A DNA stretch of 64,000 nt, taken from Brachypterus glaber. Its lineage: Eukaryota > Arthropoda > Insecta > Coleoptera > Kateretidae. Shown here piece after piece: positions 45,901-57,900 of this stretch (its first letter is position 1; each line of letters opens with the position of its first letter). The notes under the pieces are model-generated. The model did not search any database, was not told where the DNA came from, and saw only the letters and a program-made list of their open reading frames with translations. A program made the position numbers and the translations under genes. The stretch covers positions 6,076,001 through 6,140,000 of the forward strand of contig OY294049.1 of NCBI GenBank assembly GCA_958510825.1, written 5' to 3'.

Positions 45901-48900
45901 TAGCAAATTCCCGCTGGGAGGGAAAAATAAAGTCACTCAACCCCCAGGATAGATCACTTTGGAGAATGGCCAAAACCCTATCCCTCGACCACCAACGAGG
46001 CATGCCCCCAATTCACGGCGAAAGAGGAGTCGTCTACTCCACCCCCGAAAAAGCCGAAGCATTTGCTGACGCAATGCGGAAACAATTTCAACCAAACCCT
46101 CCAATCCCCCCCGACTCCGACTCCGAACCAGAGACCGACTCCGAGCCCGACTCGGACGACGAAAACTACGAGCAACTCATGCATGAAAGAGACATAAACC
46201 ACATCTATAATAGAGTCACTAACCAAGTCGAAAACGACATTATCACCCCCACATCCCCCGAGGAAATCAAACGCATCATCAAAAATCTCCCAAAAAGGAA
46301 AGCCCCCGGTCCCGACCAAATACCGAATAAAATTCTTAAAATACTCCCCCGGAAAACCATTATGGAAATCGTTAACATTGTTAACGCAATGCTCAGACTG
46401 CGCCACTTTCCAAAGCCCTGGAAAAACGCAGACGTAATAGTAATCAAAAAACCCGGACAAAATCCAACTTTTGCTGAAAGCTACCGCCCCATAAGCCTCC
46501 TTTCCTCCCTAGGCAAAATAGCCGAGAAAGTCATACTAACCAGACTTCAAACTCTAGTTGAAGAACTAAATCTCCTTCCAAACGAGCAATTCGGCTTCCG
46601 AAGCAGACACTCCACAGTCCACCAGGTAGCTCGCCTGGTAGACTCTGTAACGGACGGACTAAATAGGCGCGAAGCCGCGGGACTGATCCTCCTGGACATC
46701 GCAAAAGCCTCCAAAAACTTGACGTGGGATCAGCACGTCAAAAACACCCTCCAAATAGCAAATTGCCGCCTCTCCAAACTCTACCCCTTAATAGGCAGAA
46801 AGAGTCCCCTATCCATTAAAAACAAACTTCTTCTCTACAACCAAACCCTAAAGCCGGTACTTCTTTACGGAGCCCCAGCCTGGAATAAAATCACCCTTAA
46901 CAAAGCGCTCTCAGCAAAACTTCAGGCCTTCCAAAACAAGGCACTCAGAATATGCCTCGATGCCCCCTGGTTCATGAGGAACAACCAGATACACAGAGAT
47001 CTCGAAATGCCCCTCCTAAAAACGGAAATCATCCGCTACAGCACGTCTTTTATACAAGACAATTTAGATCACCCAAACCCCCTCATTTCAAACTTTCTAG
47101 ATTACGATCATGAAATACACAACACTCACAAAAAGATCAAAAACGTCCTCAACCAGTAATGGTACCCACTAATACAGGACAGATGCATTCCCAGCATCAG
47201 TGAGATAGTCTCACTCCTCCCGCACATCCCTCCTCTCCCTATCACATCCCTCCCCATCCCCCTCCCACCCACTCCACAGCGCCAAATTATGACAGATGCA
47301 AATCGCATCAGTGAGCAGAGACTCACTCCCCCCCAAATTATGACAGATGCAACTCGCATCAGTGAGCATAGACTCACTGCCCCAAATTTCAATTCAGATT
47401 AAGTATTTTTTTAGATAAATGAGCCATAGGCTGCGCCTGTCTCTTAAAGACCCAAACAAACTATTGATGATGGATATAAGCACGCATACGTAATGATACT
47501 GATACATAAGTGTCGCACAGAGGGCCAGGAAAAAAAAAGTGGACAAAATTCTGAATTTTTGCATACGGCTATTTTTGATACCGCTGATTTCGAATAAAAT
47601 AATGAAAAAATTCAAAAAAAATTTTCGCGCCACTAGGGTGGTCCAAAATTTTATTTTTTTTTCGATTTTTATAAAAATATGTCAAATGTCTTCTTTTGAT
47701 TATGTTTATGTAGACCAATGTTCATAACCTAAAAATTCAAAATGGCGGAGTCAATTTTTTTTGAAATGTCTTCAGTTTTGGAGAAATACTTAAAATTAAA
47801 GCACTTAATATGAAAAATATATAATCAAACTTAAAAATTTATTTAATCCCCTATTTTTGTGAAAATCTTTATTTCAAGATATTATGCCATCTGTAAAATA
47901 AACTATTTTTTTTTAATCATAGAATATGTACTTAAGTATCATCAGATATGTCTAAAAATACATAAAAAATAAAAATATATATTACATAATTAGTAAAGTG
48001 TCTGTATCGTAATATAAAGGTCCTAGAAACGTGAAAATAGTAACTATCAGTTTAAATCATAAATTAAAAAAAAATATATCCATTTGTTAAGTGTGTCATG
48101 GAGATTTTTCCTTAACTATAGTAATATTATTCTATGGAAAAAAAAGTTGCGGATTTTTTGCGCAACACAGAGAAAAATAATTTTTATATACGTATTTTTT
48201 ACGAAGGTAAATTCTTGTAAAAATGATCTATAGGCCCTAAATGAATTTATGAAAAAAAAATAGGGTTGCAAGATCATCGAACTAAATCCACCCAGACAGG
48301 CGCCGTCCCCTCCTAAAAACAGAAATCATCCGTTACAGCACGTCTTTTATACAAGACAATTTAGATCACCCAAACCCCCTCATCTCAAACTTTCTAGATT
48401 ACGATCACTAAATCCACTACACTCACAAAAAAATCAAAAACATCTTCAACCAGTAATGGTACCCACCAATCCAGGACAGATGCATTCCCAGTATCAGTGA
48501 GCTAGTCTCACTCCTCCCACACCTCCCTCCCCTTCCTATTTCATCCCTCCTCATCCCTTTTTAAATGCGTTTTTCTCTACTTGAATAAAATAAAAGTCAA
48601 AAATTCAAAATACCTTACCTTTGGAGTAATCAAAAAATACTGCGACGTATTTTCTTTACTGGTTGCATCGACCAATAGCTCAAAAATCCGTCTTTCGTTG
48701 TTGGAATCCATTCCCTGGTTGATCTCGTCAACGCACCGGAAAGGCACGGGCGTCAGTTCCTGTAAGGCTAGCATAAACGCCGCGGTCGCGACAGCGCGCT
48801 CTCCTCCACTTTGAACTGTGGTGTTTAGTTCTTGCAACGGCTCGTTGTTGCGATATGTTACTTTGATGCTAAGGCCGTATTGGGAGAAATCTTTGTCGTT

Positions 48901-51900
48901 TTCACCTATAAAGGGAATTTTTAAGACTGTTTTATTGAGTACCATTGATTAAGAATTAGAATAGATTAGTCAATGCTAATACACTCGTAATAAAGGTGCA
49001 TAACTAGGGGTGCCCCATGGGAGGGAAGGGGGGTAGGGGAGCGCCACCCCCCAAACATGCTCGAGTTGTGAAAATCCACTGTTCAGTTGGAAAAATGAGT
49101 GGCAAATTTCAGAAATTGAGTGGTAATTACCGAAATTTAGAAAGTACAGTTAAGATTTTTTTTCAGATGCGAGGAGTTTTTTTAGTCATAAATATTTTTC
49201 GGGAGTAAAACTTTTTCTTTGGAGGTGAGGCCATTCTTTTACTTTCCCTGAGGAAAGTCTTGCTTGCGTTAGTAAAAAAAATCGAAAAAATGCTATTGCT
49301 TTTTTTACGTTTCTCGAACTTTTATGTCCAAAAAATATGATTTCCGAAAAAAAAAATTCTGTCGGAATGTCTGTTCGGAATAATTGTGACCACGATAACT
49401 TCAGAACGCTCCAAGCTAAAGACTTTAAACTTGGACCATAGGTTGACTATCCAAAGTTCTAGACTGGGATTGTTTTTGGTAAAAATCGGATTGGGCTAAG
49501 GGGGCAAAATGGGGTAAAAACAATTTTTTCAAAAACTTTTTTTTTTCAGTTTTTCGTTTTACGAAAAAATAAACTTTTAAAAAAAAATAATTTATTTTTC
49601 AAGAAAACTACCCCCCGCCCCTCAGGGGGTGGAGTTAGAATTTTTTTATTATCAGATTCACTTTCATCAACCTCAAAAACCCCAATACGCCAATGTTCAC
49701 GGAAACTACCCCCCGCCCCTCATGATCTCAGGGGGTACAGTTAGAATTGTTTTATTATCAGATTCACTTTCAGCAACCTCAAAATCCCCAATATACCAAT
49801 TTTCACGAAAACTACCCCCTGCCCCTTATGAACTCAGGGGGTAGAGTTAGATTTTTTTATTATCAGTTTCACTTTCAGCAACCTCAAAATCCCCAATATA
49901 CCAATTTTCACGAAAAAAACCTCGCCCCTCAGGTGTAATTAGAAAAATTTATTATCAGATTCATATTCGTTGATCCGAAAAACCCCTATATAAGTCTCAC
50001 GTGTTTTGTCCGTCTAGGCACGCCTCTGAATAAATTAAAAAAAATAAATTAACATAAACTTATTGCCCTTATTAATACTAGTATACATGCAAAAGCTCAT
50101 CACTCTAGCTTAAAGTGTACCAGAGTTATTAATAAAAAACCTTATTTTTATTAAAATTTTAAAGGGCCGTAGCTCATTTCCGGACCAACCTTTATAGGAA
50201 CTTTTTTTGATATTGTTGGATGTAGAATCACCTCTTAAGTTTTGGCATGCCAGTTACTGATCACCCTGTATAACAGGTGTTTCAGTATGGTGATTCACCC
50301 TCCTTAATTTTTTTTACTTTTTTAGGTAGGATCTTCAAATTTGCAGAAGCTGTATTATGTATAATTTACGATTTTTTTATGTAGTCAGAATTTTTTTGGA
50401 TCGAACATTCGATTTTTTTAATGGAACATCCTGTATATTTTTACATATATTAATGAGTGCCAAAAAATGTCTAACCATGTCAAAAAATCCTAAATTATAC
50501 ATAATATAGCTCCTGCAAATTTCACGACCCTACATAAAAAAGTAAAAAAAATAAGGGGGTGAACCAACATCCTGAAACACCCGGTAGATTTAACTTAAAA
50601 CGCAACTCGACGTTAATTATTCAACTTACCAGTGCAAACTCCAATTTCACCAGCACATCCCATGTTTTGAAAGGCGGCAGCAAATTTCTCGTTAATCCGG
50701 CCCACCAGTTCGTTCAAAGGGTGCAGCCATTCCTCGTGCAGTCTATCAATTTTTGTACCAGTTTTGCTTATTTCTGAAATGGCGGTCTGGATATTTTCTT
50801 CCATAGACCGGATCGATTCTAATCTGTCCGAGTATTCCTTCATTTCACCGTCATCTGCTGTATTTAGACATTCTATCCTGTAGAAAAACACAAAAGATTA
50901 AGAAAAAAGACAATCATATTGCTTCCAGCTAAAGTTAATAATAAAACTGCTGCCCAAAAAATAATACTTTCCCCTATATACCTAGGTTCATAAAAATCAA
51001 AAAAAAATAAAAAATAAACAATTTTTTTCCAAAAAAAAATTTCTTTTTTTGTAAAACGAAAAATAAATAAAAAACAATTTTTTTGAAAAAAAAAATGTTT
51101 TTACCCCTTTTAACAATCATATTGGTCCCTGCTAAAGTTAACAAAAAACTGCTGCCAACAAAATAATACTTTCCCCTATAGGCCTATAATAGGCCTAGGT
51201 TCATAAAAATCAAAAACGAAAAATAAAAAAATAAAAAAAAAACATTTTTTCAAAAAAATTAGTAAACGTCAAACACCTAACCTCAAATTGACAAACTAAT
51301 TTTAAGATAATTCTTGCGTTTTTTGTTTACGTGTTGTACGGACTATAGTTAACTAGTTTAAGGATAGTGTTAAAATTCAGAAATAGACAAAGTTTGAAGT
51401 TAAACTATAGTCTTTTGACATTAAGTAAAGGGTATGATTCTGCATCACAAAACATGAAAAATCAACAAAGGAAATAAGCCCTAAGCGAGCTAAGGCACTT
51501 TGAAGATGTACATATTGTATGAGAAAAAAAAAGCACCAATAAAATTGTTATGCCGCATGGCGTCTCTTAATTTAAAACTAAGCAAAAAAGTATTCATCAC
51601 CAAAACAACTAACTTTAATATTAAAGGAGTAAATAGCCTTTTAAAAAGTAAAATTTTTGGTGGCACATAATAATACAGTAACTTACACCTATTAGGTGAA
51701 ACTATGCGATTAAATCGCATTTTTTTGAAAACGGATGCTGCCACAGTGTTACACTATATGACATTTTTTATGTATTTTTACTCAAGGAATCTACATTTAT
51801 TACAAAAAATAAAAATAAATACACATAAAAAAGTTTGGGGCAAAAATGTATTAAGCTGCAATCAAAGCTGCACACATTTAGTCCCTTTTGGCACGAGTCT

Positions 51901-54900
51901 GGATAGATTCAAAAAAATAAATTAACATTAACTAATTGCCGTTATTAATACTAGTACACATGCAAAACCTCATCACTCTAGCTCAAAGGGTACCAGTGTT
52001 ATTAATTAAAAAACTTATATTTAGTACAATTTTAAAGGGTCTTAGCTCTCTTAGGATTCGTTTCCAGACATATGTTCCTATGCTGGTTTTAATGTTTTGT
52101 GATGTAGAATCATCGCCTTTATTTTCCGCCAAAATACTGCAAACATCGTGTAGAAATAAAAATTAATCAAAGGTTAAGTTTAAACTCAAAAAATCCAAAC
52201 CTTTGGTTTAAATATATATACAACAATCATACCTTGCAAGAAGATGATTTTTGTCAGCTGTTAAAACGGGAATTTCGGAACTTAATTCATCATAGTGCTC
52301 CTTGAACACTTCAAAACCTTGGTCATTCGGAGTAAAACCACTGGACAACTGTTTAGCCGCGTTAAACGCCCTCTTGGCCTCCGACATTTTGCTTGCGTGC
52401 TCCTCTTTAATTCGGTTCAGCGTTTCTTCTGCTTCTTTGATCAGTTGTCTAGCGTCTTTAACTTTCGTCTCTAAAACTATCACTTTTTTGCGTATTCTTG
52501 CCATATCTTTTGAATTTAAAGCAGAACGGGAGAGCAATGTGGCAACATTGTCGAAGTCTTGCTTGATCGTTGCCTGGAGAGCTTTTATGGCCTGGGTTAT
52601 TTTCTAGAAACAAGAAAGGAGTAATAGAGACAAAAAAATTAAATAAATTGCAATATTTATAAATTAAACCAGCTGAACAGTTGCAAGCACCTTGTCAAAA
52701 CATCGGCACTAAGCACTAATTTGAAACGTTATGTGATCACGTAAATAGGCAACCATTAATACACCTGCATAATTTATTAAAGTTTGAAAGTCTGTATCTC
52801 CAAAACTTTCTATTCTAGCAAAAAAACTGTATATAGCATTATTTATAGGGCTTAAAAACAGCTTTCATTTAAAATATTTTTTTTTAATCGGGTTATAAAT
52901 AAGCGAGATATGCTAAAAAAACGTTTTACTGCTTTAAACGCCAATATCTCGAAAACAATGCATTTTAGAAAAAAATAGTTTTTGACATTTTTTGACCAAT
53001 TTAAAATTATCTTTCATATAAGTGCTTAATTAATAAAATACAACAATAATTGCCTTAATTATAACCAAAAAACGCTAAAAAATAAAAGTTTTACCCTATT
53101 CTTACCCCCTTACCCCCAATCGTTTGCCCCCAAAATCTAATCAGCCCTTCGAAATACGATAAGAAACAATATGCAAAAAACCGCTTGTGAATATCTTATT
53201 TAGAAATGGAGTTATCGAGTTTACAGACATTGCCATTTTGGACCCCCTTCCCCTTGTCAAAATGTGTCACACCAGTATTGTTATTTCTTCCCTTATATTT
53301 CTTAAAATTAATAACAATGTTATTTTATATTATTGATTTTTTCTTAATTGGTTGTCGCGAAGCATGTCTTTAGCGTGTATAATTTTTTTGTCTTTTTGGC
53401 GCGTGACCTTGCAAACAAGCATTCATTCCGACACCAGATATAGATCAATGCACCGATCGTCAGTCAGTAATTAGTATTCAATTGCACTATAACACTTCCG
53501 GTTAACGCGTATTATTATTGTTCTTTTCGCACAAAATCACAAAAATCAAAGCTATATATACATATAGTCAAACTGCTCTCACAAATGCTATCGCGTGCTC
53601 ACTAGGATAAGAGTGCAGTTACAACATTCCAGAGAAGAAAATACTAGAGCTAATCAGAAGAGCTTTCAAAGGAATAAGGTAATATATCTTTATCCAGCGC
53701 TGGTCCTTAATTACTGTTTTTTTCGCATTTTGACCCTCTTCCCCTATGTCACATTACATTAATTTTTTCTTAAAGTTTACTTACTAATATTTTTTGCTGA
53801 GCTTCTTTTTTAATAGCATCTGGAGATATTTTATGATCTTTCATTTCTTGAATTTTCCTTTCGAGTGCTTTGATTCTTTGTTCTAGTTGGTTGCACTGCT
53901 GATTTTGATCGTGAATTTCGCGCATTTTTCTTTTCAAAATGTCGGATTTTTCATTAACTTTTTCCACCTAAAAGAAAGTAGGTACAAAAAAAATATATAT
54001 AAAAGCTTTTTACTGTCGGGCTCTGGTGAGCAAATTTAATCAGATGGTTCTTATAATAGAATTATATGTCCAAGTCATTTTGAACTTAACACGGTTGACA
54101 CAATGTGCAAATATCAGGAAGCATAAAATTTAACTCATAAATAAAAAAATCAAATTATACCATAATTATGATTATAATCAAAGGAAAATTAAACGGTTTT
54201 AGACGTTTATAAATAGAAAACACAAGTCAGTTTACAGTCTAAAATGTATAAGTTATGTTTTGCATATAATTAGCTTGATTTAATAAAATGTTAATTATAT
54301 ACCAAGGTGGAGAAGACACTTTTTATAGCCGAGCGTATTATAAGAGTGCGAGGCTGTAATAGTCTTTTCTACCGTGGTTTATGTTTAAGTTACGTAATTA
54401 TATTTGCGACTTATAAGTTCATAATCACACGTATTTTGCGTGTTCTTATAGGCCCATAAGAGGTCTGTACTTTTTTTTCTTTTGTTCTTTGGGGTTGGAA
54501 AAAGCATATCGCTTGTGATTTTTTGTGCAAATGCCAACGTCGCTTTAGAGTTTAATTTTCTACAAAATTATGTGTTTAGGTTATTTTTTACCGTGTTAAC
54601 ATTGTGGCTTGGTTACTTGCAGTGAAAAAGAGAAGACTTAACTATAAAATATATCAACTTATCATTTATTCTTAGAATTTTAAACATGGCGAAAACTGTA
54701 ATGCCAGCCCGAAACAAAAATCCCTAATTCAGTCATCAACTTAAATATAAGTTTTTTTTTATTTTAGAGCAAAATTGAAAAAATTGTATAAAGCACTCGT
54801 TTCATAGCACGTTTTTAGCGCACTAATATTTTAGAAAACTCGCCGAAAGCGGCACGTTTTCTACACTGTAGTCGTGCGATAAAAGCGTATGTTATGAAAC

Positions 54901-57900
54901 TAGTACTTTAATATACTATTTTTAATCTATTTATCATTTTAAAAATTCAAATATCGTTAGGGATTTTTAATGATAATTATCAGGTGGTATTTTGGTCCTG
55001 CACATATCGGCAGAACAAAACCACGCAATAATTCATTCATTTACAGACAAGCAACAAGTCGGTTGAAAAATGACGAATTAGCGGTCGTTCGGGTACGCTA
55101 TTAATAAATTTACATGATATGTTGGTATCAAAACATCGTCGTTAATATATTTGTCGTGAGACTTATTCATAGTGTCAAATACTCTCGTTCCAAACCCATA
55201 TTTTATCCTCACCAACCTCATCATCAAGAAGAAGCCACTTGTGTACAAGAACATCGATCAGCATCAAAACCGAGGTTAGTGATATCCCTTTTTCCCTTCT
55301 ACATCCTTATTTACAATCCCTAAGCAGTCCACTAGTTCTCGTTTCGTTTATATTAATTTAAAGTCGCTATATCTGACTTGGGCAGTTTATATATTATTTA
55401 TTTATTTTTTATACTAGCACATTTATTATTATTTAAATTTTTTTATCAGTAATAAAGTAACATTTTTGCTGGATCTTAATTAATCGCGAAAAAACAAGTA
55501 GCCTTTAAAATCTCCATTTTTGAAAACAAATGAACACAATAATGTATTCACTAAAAGTTGTTTATTTCATAAATAATGTGTTATAATTCTACTATAATTA
55601 ATTAATTTATAATGTTTGTGATGTTAGTTTTTTATCCAATGGCTAAATATTGTTGAATTTTATCCAACAGAAATTGTTAAGCAAGGTAATGTCTTTGCAG
55701 TTCTAATAAAATCAAGTGACAGTTATCAATTGTTTATGAAATTAACTCCTACTAGAGGAGAAAAAATTATTGCTCTGGGATCTTGTTTTTTTGTGAAATC
55801 CGATCTTTTTACCGAATTGTTCGTCCACTTACGGGCCTTAATAATAAGTAGTGTATTATGTTGTACATGTGGTACACTTTTTCACTAAAAAGAGGCGTAT
55901 AATTAGACGTTATTTACCTCAGTTTGCAGTTTATTAACCTCTGCATCAAAGGCCTCGCGTTTTCTATCTAAATCGGCAACTTTTCCCCTTAAAGTTTCCA
56001 TCTTAACAACATCCACAGCAATAGATAATTTTCCTGTTGGGCTTATCTCGACTTGTCTTGTACTCTTTTCTCCGCTGTATCTCGAAAACGAAATTGCAAA
56101 TCTGTATTTATCTAAAAAAATTACAAAAATTTAATGGTAAATATTTCTTAAGATTCAACAGTCCCACAAAAAAAAATAAAAAAACGTCAATTACTCTTAA
56201 CCAAACTATGTTTTTCTTACTATTTTTTGGCGCTGACAGTAAAAAATCTCGCTGACCTCACCTTTTAAAAAAACTGCAAAAAAAAATAATACTGGACTTT
56301 ACAGTTCGCTAGCAAGCTCGAAATCTTCGCAGTTCTCCAGCACAAAAACTATTCAGTTTTAGAAGTTGCGCCCGTGTGGAGAATTATAACATTTTTAAAA
56401 TTCAGCCAAATATGACCGAAACCACTTTTCCATAAAACGACTGGAGGTCCCCTGGGGGGTCAGCCTGCTTTTTTATCGTCAAATTCGCTCCCAAAAATAA
56501 AGAAAAATATTTTCTGGTTAAGAGTAATTAAACTTTTTTTTTGGGCTTGTGTTATCACTGAAAAAATCAAGTCCGTGTTATTATTAGACTATTCACAGCG
56601 CCTGCGCTAGAATAGTATTATACGGAATAATCCGATCAACTTAAAATTTTCATGAAAAATCAAGTTCTACGAAGGGAAGATACCTATTGTTTTTGAAAGC
56701 AATCGCCCCAAAAACAAAAAGTTATGGGGGGTTAAACTTTTAAAAAAATCGAAAAAAGCTGAAAGAAAATTCCGATTAACGTAACTTTTTTAGGAAAAAC
56801 TACTTTTATTTGATTTTTTTTAATTTTTGTTTTAAGCAAAAAGGAGATAAAAAAAATGATAAATTTTTAAAAATCTTTAAAAAAAAAGAGAGAATTTTTT
56901 TAAGTATTTGAGAAAATGCAATATTATAAATTATAATATACCGGGTGTTTCAGGAAGGTGGCTCACCCCCCTTAACTTTTTTATGTAGGATCGTGAAATT
57001 TGCAGGAGCTTTATTATGTATAATTTTGCATTTTTTGACATTGTTAGACATTTTGTGGCGTTTCCGGTTTCACCGGAAATTAATCGAACTTTCGATTTTT
57101 AAAGAACACCCTGTATATTTTGACATATTTCGATTTAAAAATCAATTCATGTCTTTTTTATTTAAATTGTGCCTTAAATTAACTTATTCTCTTTTTATTT
57201 AAATTGTGCCTTAAATTAACTTATTCTCTTAATTGTTGGTCCAGAAAAATACTATTTTGATTTTTTTCCCAAAACTCTAAATGTGGTGGGCTCTTAAAGG
57301 TTCGAAAATCATACTTTGGTCCATAAGTAACTTTTTTCAAATAGAAAGAGGGTTTGGTTAGGTTAAAATGAAAGAGAAATTTCTTGCGAATATTTTGATA
57401 GCACACATGAAGTTTTTTTGGAAGAACTTTTGAAATGACAAGACCTGTCAAAATTTGACGTGACACATGCTTGTTCTCAGAATTGATTTCTGAATCAAAA
57501 TATGTAAAAATATACAGGCTGTTCCATTTAAAAATCTAAAGTTATCTTAAGTTCGATTCATTTCCGGCGAAACCGGAAGCCAAAAATATTCTAACCATGT
57601 CAAAAAATCTTAAATTAAAAATAATATAGCTTCTGCCAATCAAGATCCTACCTAATAAAGTAAAAAAGTTAAGAAGTGTGAACCACCTTCCTGAAACACC
57701 CGGTATATATACCATTTACTGTGAATAGTATACAGGGTGTATTTGAAATAGCATCGGAAATTTTAACATGATAAAATATGACAAAAAGTTCCTATAAACA
57801 TATGTCTAAAAATGCGTGATAAGGGAGCTACGCCCCTTTGAAATTGGCTAAAAAAATCGGTTTTTATTTAATAACTCAGGAACCCTTTGAGATATATTAA

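Larger units (their letters stand above)
43200..47537 (+). mobile_element. Jockey-like non-LTR retrotransposon, internally deleted
   Basis: A GC-rich 5' UTR (from about 43200; exact end uncertain) is followed by ORF1 (43421-44902), ORF2 (44895-47159), a C-rich 3' UTR and a short poly-A at 47529-47537. The base composition is strikingly C-rich on the sense strand compared with the surrounding AT-rich intron, so it stands out as inserted DNA. It lies antisense in the last intron of SMC5. ORF2 lacks the reverse-transcriptase core, so this copy cannot move by itself. Confidence 0.88.
48906..50629. other. SMC5 intron with tandem units and MITEs
   Basis: Holds a GTGACCACGATAACTTC-type repeat (49260-49520), the minisatellite at 49603-49990, a GGTGATTC-family copy (about 50000-50277) and a CCGGGTG-type MITE (50273-50584). 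Confidence 0.6.

Noticed and set aside
43684..46460. Several antisense frames of 75-160 aa inside the retrotransposon
   Set aside because: They mirror the C-rich coding sequence of ORF1 and ORF2 and show no domains.
50559..50777. 72-aa + frame over the SMC5 exon
   Set aside because: It is the antisense shadow of the conserved SMC5 exon at 50630-50877.
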